From Galaxea fascicularis (Eukaryota > Cnidaria > Anthozoa > Scleractinia > Euphylliidae), in assembly GCA_948470475.1 (NCBI GenBank), contig OX419347.1, positions 3,263,572 to 3,327,571 on the forward strand: a stretch of 64,000 nt of DNA, given 5' to 3'. Below are positions 23,469 through 36,210 of this stretch, one piece after another; the stretch's first letter is position 1; the number at the start of each line of letters is the position of its first letter. Under the pieces are notes generated by a model. The model saw nothing but the letters and a program-made list of their open reading frames with translations, did no database searches and was not told where the DNA came from. The translations under genes were made by a program, and so were the position numbers.

Positions 23469-26157
23469 ATACATTAAGTGCTTTGTTATATATTTAGACT
23501 TTCCCTTAAACAATCATATAGAAAAATCAAACAAACAAAGACAGCGCAACGTCTTTATTCACAATCGTGAATAAATAAGCACGTGAGCCCGTGCTGAAGA
23601 TCACACCATTTTTAATTGAGTGATGCACTGATCACGATCTGTTGTATTCGGCGCGCGGGCAACAACTGCGGTCGGGATACATTTGAATTTGATCGGAGGC
23701 ACGTGACCAAGAATCAACCAATCGCAGTGCTCGTTTTGTTGAGTGAAAGTCTCGGTATATAACAATATTCATCACATCCCAAATTACCTTTCGGGATTGT
23801 CGCGTACGCATGTTTTGCTTTTCTTGGGACAACATTTCCCGAAACAGCTGTATACAATGAAGTCAACCGGAATGAGACTGGCCACGAGACTGACAGAAGT
23901 GTAACCGACAGAACCGTTTTCGCCGCCATCATTCCGCCGCTCAAATCCTTTCATAAGAGAAAAACACCATTTAATAACGTGTTTAACATTGTAGGGGGCT
24001 GTCTTAATTGCTCATTTGACAATGACGAGAAACAATTTTTTTTTTTTTGTGACTTTCCTCTGTCAGTGTGAGTAGTTCACTGGTGGTGTTCTATATTAAG
24101 AAGCACAAACGAATCATGTGGACAGGCAGTCGTCATCTTTGCTACCCAATCCGATCATACCTGTTAACGGCTGTCAGTTGTTAACCTTTTCGACGACTAG
24201 AAATTGTCTCTTCTAGGATTTTCTGGTATCATCTTTTTTTAGTCGAAGAAACGGCAATATCTCTTTCAAAAGTCAATCAGGTCCCATACCACAGTTTTTC
24301 CTAAGTCAAATTGAATTGTCATTTACTGGCCAAACAAAGATATTTTTATTTTGTGTGCTAGTGGTAATTACGGTCTCGAAAAATCAACAAAAATGCGTGA
24401 ATAATTGATCCGATTTATCAAAATATTTTTTGTTCGTTTTTCACGGAATATAATTTACATTGAATTGTGCCTCCAGTTATTGAAAAACAAATATATACAC
24501 AGCATGCATCTTCTATCACAAGACCCCTAAGATAAGAGATTGCTTCGCCGCTTTTTGACATAAACAAAGGCTTGATGTCAATTCAATATTTGTCTAACTT
24601 AATATCTCCGCAGTAGATACGGAAATGTATTACCCCAAGCAGCTGTTACGGTAAATGTCTTTCTTGACAGTTATTTTTTTACAGGATCTCTTTTGGACTT
24701 TTAGTCAGTCGATCAGTGCACTGTCCTTTAAAGTCTATTTGCCGGATGTACGGGAGTTTGAATATTGAACCTAAAACTAAGTTACAGAGGAATATCATTG
24801 ACGTGGATTCAATTTGCGATTTCATTTCGGGGATTTAAGCCGGCACGCATTTCTAACAAATGGTACACAACGCACAGGTAAGATAATCACTTTCTCGGAA
24901 AATGTGGAATTTATTCAACGGAGAGTTCTGTGTATGTTTAATCTGATTTTGCTGTGCCTTTTTTTCGACCATCCACTGACAGTTATTTTTATGTTTTTGA
25001 AAGGTGACGGGGTAATGACAAAGTAGAGAAAAACAGATTATCCAGTGTAAATTAATATTATTATTATTTTCGGATCATCGAGTTCAGTTGTAGTTCGTTT
25101 TATATCGCAATCCAGATTAACCATGTTGCGCTGTGATCCCTTTACATCACCTCTGACGTTTTCCCTCGGTTTTATTAGTTAACAATTATTATTTAGGGTT
25201 TTTAGTTCAGTTCGCTACCGGGAACAAAATTTGGCATGTTCAGGGACCTCGAGTGAAGACAAGTCTCGGATCAGTTGGTGTGGTGCAAGTGGTGTGCATG
25301 CAGATTAATGTTCAAAAAAAGAAAACCTAACAATTGTTAATCTCAGACATGAAAAGCTACTTGCACTGAAAATGAGCAGTTTAAACAAGAAGCATACCTA
25401 AATAGAGCTTAATCTTCTACATATTTTTCAGTTTATTGTACTTCCAGATGTGTTTCTCATGTCGTACAGTAAGGCGAATCAGTCTGACGAAGAGTTGCAA
25501 GAAAACTTGATCCAGATTCTGTTTTCCTGTTTTAACAGGACTAACTTACCACCGTTTTCTATTTAGACTCAGCTGTCTAACTATCAATTGATCGAGCAAG
25601 AGTCTTTTCAAAGAGACTTGTCTATTGCAATCTTTTTACCTTTGGGTGCAACTGAGAATGGTCAGTAAGAAATGACAAACAAACCAGGCGGCTTAAGGGT
25701 GGAAAAATATTATTTCATTTCGTTTGCTAGTAACATGTACCAGAAGTTATATTACAAATAAAACGACAGAATAGGAAATATATATTATTTACTTTACACA
25801 TGAAGTTTATTATCCCCACAAAAAGATTTAATTATAGTGGTTGTATTGTGTAGTGAGTTCTTAGTGTATTAATTTGAATTCGGTTTTCTGCTGTGTTTAT
25901 CGATGTAAGTCATGATTCATTTTTAATTTTGTCGTACCACCTCTTAAGACAGACTTTTTCGAAACACTTGAGCATTTTTTCTGTTTTTTATAAGCGTTTG
26001 GTTTATGATCTCATCTAGAAATCATGTGATACGAACATTTTCATAAACTGCATCTTCATGCAAGCGATTGCAAAGTACAAGATTCTCTCTCTGGTTTTAC
26101 CAGTTGCCGACAAGGAACATCATCTTGGATGCGCTGAAAATCATGAAAATTTCGCAT

Positions 26158-26779
26158 TTAAGGAGGCTCAAAAGGGTTTTTCGTTGATATAGTGTTTGCG
26201 AAACGATGAAAGATTGCAAAGAAGGATATTTAATGGTGTAGGCAAACTATATGTCTCCTTGGAACTCTGTTGTTGGGCTATATTTCAAGGGTGCTTGTGA
26301 CGTCATATCAGTTACCATGGCAACGCCCTAGGTCCACAAAAAGGTCCTCTAAATGTCAGTTTTTGTAAATTATCTGAAAACTAATTCGGTGATCTATCGT
26401 TTTTATTTTCTTTGTTGGAAAGCTCCCTAAATTCTTTAACTTTTCAGGCAGTATGAAAAAATTTATCTAGTAGAATTTAATACATTTTTAAATAACGCGT
26501 TTTATGGCTTACAGAAAGTTCTACTAGATAATTTTCCTCGAAAATGTTATATTTGAAGTGCCATCGTGAATGGTAAGTGCATGCAAAAAATCAAGATAAG
26601 TCACCAAGCAAAATTTTGAGCTAAAAACAAATGTTTTCGGCAGATTTTATTTCCGGTTTTCGCGATTTCACTTCTGGTGGGCTTGATTTTGATTCATTCA
26701 GCTGACGCGTGCATCTTAGTTATGGCGTGTGTAGATTGCGCACGCGCGTGCAGCTAAAGACGCTTTCCAGCCTCCTTAA
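26158..26779. mobile_element. ~610-bp element flanked by TTAA
   Basis: TTAA|GGAGGCT at the left (26158-26168) is mirrored by AGCCTCC|TTAA at the right (26769-26779). TTAA duplications are used by piggyBac- and Kolobok-type transposons. The inverted ends are short and there is no transposase, so it would be non-autonomous. It contains a second inverted pair, TATCTAGTAGAA and TTCTACTAGATA. Confidence 0.55.
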
Positions 26780-27569
26780 GGACGTTCGCGCTAATTGTTC
26801 ACGCGCATCCCTACTGCGCACGAAATCCATGTCGCAAGTCATGCCACGTCAGCCATCGAGCGCGTGGGTTGAGGAAGAAAGCTAAGCAAGTAAAAGGATG
26901 GTAGCTGTTGCGTTCCCTTCGCCTTCAGTTTACTCTCTTAAATGGTCGGTGACCCCTACTTTTCTTTCCAGAAACAGATTTTATTTACAATTATCTCCAC
27001 ATTGTCCAAAAATGAACAAAAAATCAATGTGGAAAGTTAAAAAAAATTCAAGATTTCTGTCCACGGGACATCGAATCGTGCCTTCTTCCGGTAGCAAGGC
27101 GCGTATAAATATGGTCGCTACGTGCGAACTTGTTCCCTAAGGAACCTCATCAGTTGTCTAAATTCACTTATTAGGTTCACCTAAACAATATTTGGCAGAG
27201 AACATTTCACTTCAAAGACTTAATTGCAATATTTTTGGGCTTACAGACACTGTGGCCTTATTCGCTAACGAGGCCCGATTTTTTCAGATTTAGTGTGTTC
27301 TTCCGGGCATGTTCTCTCCAAAACGAAGTCGGTGACCCCCATTTTTATTTACATTTCTGACATAACTAACTCATCATCTTACGGTGGTAATAGTCAGAAA
27401 AAAAAAATCAATGTTGGAAAATGTTCTCGCGAATGTCCTTCTGTAATCGAATAAATTTCTTATTTAATGACAATAAGTCACTTTGTTTGTTTTTGTTTGC
27501 TAGAATCAAACGAAGTGTGTAAATCATCCCAGTAATCCATCCGGGAACTTCAACGCTTCCATTACCAAT

Positions 27570-28526
27570 ATGTCCGCAATGCGTGCAGAGCCTTCTTTTC
27601 CTCAGACGCACATATCCGTGTTCATATTCTTGGGACTACTCGGGGCTATGATTGTGCTTGCAAACTCTGTGGTCATCTTTTTCTACAGAAGGAAGTCATT
27701 TCTTAAAACTAAAACTAACTTGTGCCTTGCGTGTTTAGCGATGTCAGACCTTTTGGCTGGGCTGATCGTCATACCCTTGGTCATCGCATGCAATACGGCG
27801 AATGTGGATAACATTACTAAAGACAAGATATGTACCATTATGGACCTGTCCTCCAGATTTATATCGATATCAACGGTTCTTCACCTGTTGTTGGTGACTA
27901 TGGAGAGATATTTCATGATCATTCATGCTATGCATTACCCGTTTATTGTTATAAAGTCCCGACTCATAACTTTACTTGTTTTTGTCTGGAGTTTCTCTCT
28001 GGGAGCTTCACTTGTTCAACTTACATGGATTCCTTTTGGTGGTCCGAACACCGACAAAATTCTGAGAAAAGACACCATTTACAATCTTTCAGTTTTCTTC
28101 GGAGTTGTTGTACCGAGTCTACTGATTATGTTTGCAGCCTTAACCTCCATATTTCGAGTCTTACGAAGGCAGCTTCGAAACATGAAACGAGGCAAGCATA
28201 GCTACAAAACAAGAGCTTACAGAAACAGATCGATCCCAGTGGAAGGCAAGGCAGCGATGGTGTTCGGTTCCATGATCCTAACATTCATCGCATGCTGGTT
28301 TTCGTATTACCTTGATGGCTTGATGCTGGATTTAAAACTTGCCCGTATTTATCTGCCCCACTGGGCACGTGTTGTGCTCATGTTCCTGCGATTTGGCTCC
28401 TCTGTGGTAAATCCGTTGCTTTATACTTTCTTCAAAGAGGATTTCAAGCGAGCTTTACTAACATCACTTGGGAGATCAGAAAACCGCTCAAGTCGACTTA
28501 CAACTTTCAATACTACACAGGTTTAA
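27570..28526 (+). CDS. Class A GPCR, intronless
   Basis: A single exon encodes 318 residues with a complete class A signature: TM1 N32 (LANSVV), TM2 LAMSDLLAG (D60), Cys88 before TM3, ERY at 112-114, and TM7 NPLLY at 281-285. TM segments lie at about 16-39, 51-74, 87-111, 132-155, 170-195, 226-249 and 262-286. Extracellular loop 2 (about 156-169) has no Cys, so the usual TM3-ECL2 disulphide seems absent. TM6 has CWFSYY in place of CWxP. The third intracellular loop is strongly basic (RRQLRNMKRGKHSYKTRAYR), and the tail ends in Ser/Thr residues. The ligand cannot be read from the sequence. Confidence 0.9.
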   Translation: MSAMRAEPSFPQTHISVFIFLGLLGAMIVLANSVVIFFYRRKSFLKTKTNLCLACLAMSDLLAGLIVIPLVIACNTANVDNITKDKICTIMDLSSRFISISTVLHLLLVTMERYFMIIHAMHYPFIVIKSRLITLLVFVWSFSLGASLVQLTWIPFGGPNTDKILRKDTIYNLSVFFGVVVPSLLIMFAALTSIFRVLRRQLRNMKRGKHSYKTRAYRNRSIPVEGKAAMVFGSMILTFIACWFSYYLDGLMLDLKLARIYLPHWARVVLMFLRFGSSVVNPLLYTFFKEDFKRALLTSLGRSENRSSRLTTFNTTQV

Positions 28527-28864
28527 ACTCTTAGGAAGAAGACGAATGGACCAGAAGACCAGAATTCTCTTTCTTAACAGTCAGTTAAGAGAGTGAGATA
28601 AGGTGGCCTTTGCGGCAATCACAAAGAAAAAACGGAGCACGAATTTTGGCGGTCTTCCTTTCTACCCTCTCCTCCGTTGCACGCGCTGCTCTAACTCGCG
28701 CCAACTCTCTAACGTCCGTCTTCTCCAATGACCGCTTGCGGGCTATTGGCGTGTTTACATGAGGAAAAATTAGCATTTTTAAGAGCTAGATTGTTTGTAC
28801 AATCGTTATTAAATCAAGTATTATCACTTAGATAACAGTTTTAACATTTGAAGACCTAGGTCAG

Positions 28865-29069
28865 ATAACCCTTGAACTCCCAAGATCCGATTGGTAATTT
28901 TCCTTTTTAGCTAATATACAGTTCCTTGTAGTTTAGTTAAGAGAATTTGGGTTTACATCAAGATAACACCCTCTGACTGATAAGTTTGTCTATTCTCATT
29001 ACCAGTCTGCTGGACAATCTATTGATATTATAAGAAGAAGTTATATGCTAATCAAAGTTCAAGGGTTAA
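28865..29069. mobile_element. MITE with CCCTTGAACT ends and TTAA-like flank
   Basis: Left ATAA-CCCTTGAACTCCCAAGA is mirrored by right AGTTCAAGGG-TTAA. The left flank would be a one-base decayed TTAA. The layout resembles 56785-56997. Confidence 0.55.
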
Positions 29070-30081
29070 CAATCAAATGAGAAAAATCAGGTCACTAGAC
29101 AGTTCTAAATGATCGACCAAGAAAAAGAATTATTATCCTGACTTGAGTTTTTATTCCTTTAATAGTTTTTCACGTTACATGTGATTTTTGTCTTTTAGTC
29201 TTTAATTGGACATGACCATATCAGCTATGCTGTAATTTTTTTACATGTACAAATGTAAGTGCTTTGATTATTATGACAAATCGCCAAAATAGCGACAACA
29301 GCAGCCGACAAAGTTACTTGACTCGAAAAATGCCATGTTCTGGGAAAATATACCGGTTTGTACAGAGTTCACCACAAAAATGTCTTAGTCTGCCCACCTC
29401 TCTGGCCAAATCTCTTAAGTCTGAACCACGCAATATGGTCAATAAACTACGAAACACTACCAAACGATATCGTCCATCTGGCTAAACAATACCTGGAGGC
29501 AAAAACAACGCGATCGAATAAAATACCATTAATTTTCCTAATTTCATAAAAAGGCAAGGTACTTTTATTGTTTATAATTATTCTGTGTCTCTATTTGGCT
29601 TATTTATTTCAAACACAACGATAGTACCTAGACAGAAACACTGTACTGTTTAAATAGGGACCGCCCGATAGAAATGGTTTTCTGCCGGCTCTTCACACAT
29701 TTCCAAGAGATGAAATATGTGAAAAGCATCAAAACGTCGACATGAAAAAAAGTTCATATTCTCATAAGGTTTAAGGGCAATTCTTTGGGGCCTTTGTCTT
29801 TTGACTTACCAAAAGACAGGCCCATGTGTAAACGGTCCAGACCTCCCAAAACCGTTACTACCACATTGAAGCCTTCAGGAGACAACTCCAAAGTTAATTA
29901 TAATAGTACTTTGCGCACGCACCACAAATAACAACGTGATCTGCAGATCTCACATTGGTGTTGGTTGGTGGGATCAAAAATTCATTTTTTACACTGCAAT
30001 TGTGAACAATCCACTAAGCAATTATTGAGGATCTAGGACTTCATCTATAAGCAGGTCGGGTTTTTTTCTAAGATGTATTAC

Positions 30082-30295
30082 TTAGGGCGCTTACCAACAA
30101 TAAGAACTGGCCAGCCAGACCAGTTTGAAAATGAAATATGGCTTGTTTTGAGAGTTTTCACTAAAAACCCATTAGTGCTTTGCTTACCATGTAGAAATAA
30201 ACTTATCTGGCTGGACAGTTCTGATTAATAGTGGAATTCTCTTCAAAAATGGACTGGTCTGGCTGGCCAGTTCTGACTAATGGTAAGCGCCTTTA
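30082..30295. mobile_element. MITE with GGGCGCTTACC ends and TTA duplication
   Basis: Inverted ends GGGCGCTTACCA...TGGTAAGCGCC are flanked by TTA (30082-30084, 30293-30295). The subterminal arms AACTGGCCAGCCAGACCAGT are nearly perfect complements. The 3-bp TWA duplication suggests PIF/Harbinger origin. Confidence 0.75.
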
Positions 30296-31276
30296 GTATC
30301 ATGTTGTCTGACTGATACTTCTACCGATGCTATAATACATGTGGTTTTATGGGTGCATTTCTGCTGGGTAACTACAGCTGTATGTCTATTATCAGTGACT
30401 AGTGCTATGAGGACAAGGGGAAATGCTCAAATCATCTTGGTTAATTCAACGTCGTTTGGTTCCACCAAAACCTGAAAACGAAAGAGAAATTTAAAGTCTG
30501 TTAGAAATCAGAATCCCTAGTAACAAGGGTCACTACAGCCATACACCCTTTTCTTCTAACATAAACCTACCACAAAAAATGCCTCTTTAGAAAAGCACAA
30601 GTCTGCTTCACAATCTACTATTCATTGGCAAAGGGGCAGTTTCCTGTATTGCCATTGTGAGAAGACCAAAAGAACAATGGATACATATTTAAAAGCTGAG
30701 GCACTTTCCATTTACACGGAAAACCTGGAAATTCTGGTTGGAAAATCAAATGGTACATACAATTCCATTTGGGACGTTTCAGAAACAATAGACCATCGGC
30801 TTAATCAATGCACTTTTTCTGTTCTTTCTTAGCTTCACAACTGATACTAGTACATTTTGTGGCTTATCCATTTTGTATTTGAACAAGCTGCAGCATTGAA
30901 TATTTAAACCCAAAATTTCCACCCAGATGGATCCTGTAATGGAAAGCGCCCCTGGTGTATGAGAGGCTCTTGTGCAAGCTGAATTACTTCAACTCAATTT
31001 CCATTTTTGTACAGAGATGTTTTCCTTGTGATTTATAAATTGATCTATAAGCCTTTTTCCTCCAATTATTATTTGGACTTTCTTGAGAGGACCTTAGGGA
31101 GACACACAAAAAGAAGAGGGGACATAATCCCCAGTGTGGTGGTCTATCTCATCTATGATCATTCTCATTCCCGCATGGGTCAGGTGGGTGGGTGGGAGGG
31201 TAAGATCAAACATGGACTGATTCACATGCTGACATCCAACTTCACCCTACAGTATATAAATATACATCATATCACA

Positions 31277-34200
31277 TTACACACACGGTTGGAAGTACTT
31301 GCCTGAGGCTGTCCGGGTACTTGGAGGGCTGGGGCTTGGACGGCTAGGGCTGGGGCTGTGACTGCTGCCTGAGGACCACCCTGGAGAGTACCAGCTATTA
31401 TTGGATCCACCAAATCCCCAACCAGTTCTTGGTTGGTGGTACCTTCGACCATAGTAACCATGCCCATTGTGGTAGCCATAGTCATTATAGTAAGCAGAGT
31501 TGTGGCTAATGAAGTGATGACAACAAAATCATAAAATTAGTTGGTCTTTGAGTGGATGAAATCCTAAAATGTTTCAAACCCAATCAAAGTATTTTGAATT
31601 CCTTTGGTGTTTCTCAACATGTTGCTGAGGGCAAACTGCTAATTGAAATAATAACAAGCAGTACTTTCTTGTTCTCTTGTTAATTATGCTGCATAAGACA
31701 GTTCTAGCAACTACGGCCAATGATCAATGAAATCCTGTACATTATACTACAACCTACTGCTCTTGAGAATCTTGAAACAGGCTTACAGATATACTCTGAC
31801 TTACCGTGAGCTTCCAAACAAATATCCTAACAGACCACCAGTAGCAGCTCCTAAAACAGATAAATAAAGAACACATGTATACTGGATGATATGCTGATCA
31901 TATTTTGAAGGCGGAGCAGGGTTGACGCAATGGCGAGAGTGCTTGCCTTCCACCAATGTGTCCTGGATTCACTTCCTGGACTCGGCGTCATAAGTGGGCT
32001 GAGTTTGTTTGGATTAATACCTCCGTTCTCGGCATTTATCTCTTACTTATACTGTATATGATTTAATTTATACTTTTTATAGAATGGTTTTTAAATTGAA
32101 CATCATAAAACCAAAACCAAAGAAATTGTTCTGACCAATCGGCCCTCGGGATGTATATGGATTAATACCTCCGTTCTCGGTATTTATCTCTTACTTATAC
32201 TGTATATGATTTAATTTATACTTTTTATAGAATGGTTTTTAAATTGAACATCATAAAACCAAAACCAAAGAAATTGTTCTGACCAATCACAAAAGATGCA
32301 GAATTTGAATAATTCCATGCAACTGCCACTAAGCACAGGAAACCCCCCTTTCCAACTGATTGATTTTGGTTTGCGTCTCAGTGCTTGAGAAAGTGACATG
32401 CATTTTACCAACCAATCGCCAAAGTAAAGCAAACCAGCAAATATGAATTACTTGTGACATCCAATAATTATTGAAAACCACTCTACATGCACTTTTTAAT
32501 AAATATTATACTAAATGATAAGAATTTTATGCTGATCAAACTGTAAAATCAATGTTACTAACTTGTCCAGACAATCATAAGGACCTTAAGCATAGTTTGC
32601 TGAGGATCCTTTCAGCAACAATAACAAAGATCTGTCATGAAGATCTAGTAAAATCTTGCTACAGTCAAGATCTCAAAGAGGTTGAAGAAATTTTTCAAAG
32701 GATCGTTAAGAAATCTACAGTTTCCTTCAAAGAATTCATTTTAAATCCTCATACACCATAAAATGCTCACAAAAACATCAAGGGTCATCTCACATACAAA
32801 AGTGGATAAATATTTTGAGAGATGTTTATTCTTTTTACTAAAGCATTTAACGGTTCTTTGGCAAGCCTCTGAAGACATTCAAAAAACTGAAGATGTTTCT
32901 TCCAGCAATCTATGCTACACCCCCTGCTCCTTCTAAATGGCACTCACTTCCACTCAACTTAGAAACACTCATGGAGCAAAAACAGAAAAAAATTATGCAC
33001 TACCTGACCAAAATCCACCTCCAGTGCCAGTACCTGCTGTATTTGCATAGCTTGATGCTTGTTCACCTGCAAAGGAGTGGTTCTTTAAAAATGGAACTTG
33101 AAAAAACACAACCCCATTTGAGCTCTTTTTACGTGTAGTGGTGAGAAGAAACAATATCACCCAATTCAAATTTTATTACAAAACATATATTCATACCTGG
33201 TATGTACTCGGATCTCAAACCTGGAGGAGGGGGATTGGCAGATTGGGCATGGCCACTGGGGGTGCTGGGAAATGGCTTGTTAAGGCAACATTCTTTACAT
33301 TTTTTTACATTTGAATGAAAACAGAAGAGAGTGTAAAAACAAGAACAAGTGAGTGTAGCCTGTCTTCCCAAAAAAGTGTGTCTTTGGCAAAATGTCTTCT
33401 AAACTTATGGACATTCTCACTTGAACAATGCACTAACTCACAAATGATCGCTGAGTTTCTATGAAGTTATAAAGGATACTGGGTGGTAGGAGTGCCAGCC
33501 AACTGCTGGTAGACGTAATACGCAATCACTGCAATGACTCCCCACATAATAATGGAACCAAGCCAACTGCCACCAAAGTGTCTGCAAAACATTCCCCCAA
33601 AAAAGACTCTCTATTAATTTCAGTAGTGAGGGATGATCTGTTCTATAATAATTAAACAAAACTGATTTTCGTATGTGAAAGGAGGCCCTGTGTTAGGAAA
33701 CTGTTATAAAGGGCCTTCAAAGATTTTTGAGTGGCCTACAAAGGCCATGTAATAATGACCTAACTAAGTTACTGGTTTTATTACAATTAACTTCTGCTCT
33801 TTCCATCACCTGATCCAGTCCACAATGGTGCTAAAAGAATACATCCGTTTTTGCAGGCCCAATTTCCCATAAATCATTTTTCTGGTTGAAATGGTGTCCG
33901 AATAAAACATGCGTTAAACTAAAAATCTACAACTGTATCTACCTCTTGCGGTAGTTGTGACCATGGTGATCTCTATCTCTGTGTCCAGAGTCATAATATG
34001 AGTCATGATGTCTACTGTCAACAACATCAATTGTGTATTCCAGCTGAGAAAAGGACAATTAGAGAGGGTTCAGTGATTAGCAATAAACCAGATGTCTCTC
34101 AAACTGATGATATCTCAACCTGACAGCAAGCAGTTCTATACAGGTTTCCAACTGAAACATACCCCACAGGAGCCTTTCAAAACGTATGGATCATCAGGGT

Positions 34201-35403
34201 AATTATAGCCTTCACAGTTGACAGCGATTTCACCAAACCGGTACTGACTGTCCATGTCCGTCTTACACTCCCACTGCAATGGCAAAAATTACATAATTGT
34301 CAACAATCCTGCTTAAAGAAACAAACTTGATTTCATATATTTTGATGTACATAACTGTATTCTTTAACTGGTTTACCTTTATTGTAGCGTAATTACAGAA
34401 AAAATAACAGTAATTACTACTAAATAACAATGTCCCAGCTCTACCGTAAATTTTTTTCCCAAAGAGTTGCATTTATAGTTCTTGAACATTCTTTTCTGTT
34501 GCACATTTATGGCTGCTATTAATAAATCTGCTGGATGGTTAATACATTCAACTTTGAGTGCCATAATTTTTAACAATAGAAAAAGGGAGTTTTTATTTTG
34601 CATTGCAATAACCTTGGTTTTTGTGGCATGATTTTGGCAACAAAACTGCCCCTGTAATCAGTAGTATAATATTCTTTTATATAATTACCTGTACATCATG
34701 GCCATCTGACCCTCTGTTATAGCACTGAACAACTTTTGGGATAAAAGCCGAACAGCCAGCTGACCCACCGACACATTGTAATTGAGGAATAGGATGGGTA
34801 CGACGAGAATTCGTCATCTTTCCTTGATGCAATGTAATGACATTGACATCTGTTAATTTGACCTTGTCACTGCTTCCCCAACCTAAACCTGCATAAGGAT
34901 AAAAATGTTATAGGACAATTTAATCACCTGACGAGGAAATTCCATGTTAAATTTCATGTGAAAAACTGATATTGTGATGAGTGTGATATTGGTTTTTCAG
35001 TGAAATTTAACATAAAATTCACATTCAGGTGATTAATTTTTCTTGAATCAAGTTGAGTTTCCTTTGTGCAAATGTTGCAGCATTCAATGAGCACTCAAAA
35101 AGCCATTTCAAATCAGCTGTCACGACTGGCAGAAGCCCACAAATAGGAATCAGGCAGAATGACAAAACTTTATTTGAACCTTGTGTTTTATAAACCCTTG
35201 TTTTCTGAACTTTTATTGAACAAGCAAGCTGTTCTTCAATTATTCCACATTGTAATCCTGCATTTTGTTGGCTACGCTACTAGAGGATTAGTAGCAATCG
35301 AGTATGGCACTTTCTTTCGTTTTATTCCCAAATAAATATTTCTTCAACTTGCATTTGCTAACTTTGTTATTGCCTTTTCTGTCCGACTAGTCGGGTGATA
35401 CTA

Positions 35404-35437
<34 letters not shown>

Positions 35438-35889
35438 GTCTAATTATCAACTACATGCTATACAGTGTAGGCTTCTTAATTGTTAATGGCACTGGTAAAT
35501 AAGATTATGTACCGGTATATCCCATTGCCTTAAAATCTAAATTGATGCGTTTGGTCGCGATCGGTTTCTAGTTATTCTTTGCCCTGTCAGCAACCATTCT
35601 TTGTGTAGCCTTAGATTACACGTAAATTTAAGCTCATCACCTAAACCTGTACTTTGTTCTCTCCCGTTTTTCTCTACAAAGACACTGCGCGTGTAACGAA
35701 AGCCATTACAGCTCAACGAGCTTATATACTAGAGAAAATTTTACAAGTAATAGTAATACGTTCTCTAAGCTAAATAGAAATAGCATTGACAGCGGCATAT
35801 AGGTAAATGTTTAGTGACCCACCTGTCGTAATCAGTATACTTCCAAACAAGAAAAATGTCCACAAAGTGCTAGAATTTAACGACGACAT
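31277..35889 (-). CDS. SARAF: SARAF (TMEM66), regulator of store-operated calcium entry
   Basis: Exons in order: 35823-35889, 34689-34888, 34163-34273, 33943-34043, 33480-33581, 33197-33264, 33004-33066, 31805-31850, 31277-31505. Phases agree throughout, giving 328 residues; human SARAF is 339. A signal peptide (~1-22) is followed by the Cys-containing luminal domain: LHQGKMTNSRR, IPQLQCVGGSAGC, VQWECKTDMDSQYRFGE, CEGYN, YVLKGSCGLEY. One TM segment lies at about 164-184 (GSIIMWGVIAVIAYYVY). The cytosolic part is Pro/Gly/Ser-rich, with the family words PPPPGLRSEY, GFWSG, GGLLGYLFGS and STRTASG. SARAF sits in the ER membrane and inactivates STIM1-driven calcium entry. An Asp/His-rich stretch follows GLEY (residues ~135-155). 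The exon 5 donor (GTATCC) is weak, but the phase demands it; if unused, a stop follows five codons after the TM segment's linker. The last few residues could differ if splicing continues at a GC donor near 31302. Confidence 0.92.
31911..32075 (+). repeat. tRNA-derived SINE, family shared with 50864-51198
   Basis: The head GGTTGACGCAATGGCGAGAG resembles a pol III A-box region, and the next ~60 bp match the reverse-strand copy at 51.1 kb (CTTCCACCAATGTGTCC, GGCGTCATAAGTGGGCTGAG). The B box is decayed. Its 3' end is the start of the 148-bp tandem duplication. Located in SARAF intron 7. Confidence 0.75.
32011..32288. repeat. Tandem duplication, 148-bp period
   Basis: GGATTAATACCTCCGTTCTC starts at 32011 and again at 32159. 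About 128 bp are nearly identical, with one visible difference (GGCATT/GGTATT), followed by a 19-bp unshared spacer. The high identity suggests a recent event. Confidence 0.9.
35250..35452. mobile_element. MITE-like repeat, copy 2
   Basis: Matches 16760-16988 through CTTTCTTTCGTTTTATTCCC, TCTGTCCGACTAGTCGGGTG and CCCTTCGCCCTCAAGGGC. It lies in SARAF intron 1. Confidence 0.7.
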
Positions 35890-36210
35890 TTTCGAAAATC
35901 GAAACCGAAAACTTCCTTCGATTGAAAAAATAAATTAACGCTTTCTCCCGATGGATCGGACAATGTAATTCGAACACCACGATGAGTCTAGTTAAATGAT
36001 AGAGCAAAACACACGTCAAGATTTAAACACACACACAGGTTACGTTTCTAAAACAGATTGGTCGAGAAAACCGTCTTGTTTCACTACCTCTCCCTTTTGC
36101 ATCATGTTTGTTTTCGACCAGATCACGAGTAAGACTGGCACTACCATGACTTAGTCCCTTCACCTTTGGTGAACCACAGGTTACCCATCTTACGCCTGAA
36201 ATTTAAGAGA

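Larger units (their letters stand above)
21637..27569. other. Intergenic, repeats but no supported gene
   Basis: Contains a short duplication of TGGTCAACCTGTGGAAAACA (21640-21690), the 65-bp tandem at 22000-22127, the palindrome at 23301-23468, and the TTAA-flanked element at 26158-26779. The remainder is AT-rich without motif-bearing open frames. Confidence 0.5.
28527..31276. other. Intergenic, no supported gene
   Basis: Contains two MITE-like elements (28865-29069, 30082-30295). The rest shows no motif-bearing frames. The right part is the 3' flank of SARAF. Confidence 0.5.

Noticed and set aside
32552..32761. 69-codon plus-strand frame in a SARAF intron (CPDNHKDLKHSLLRILSATI...)
   Set aside because: The composition looks protein-like, but it is isolated, lies antisense in an intron, and has no recognisable family.
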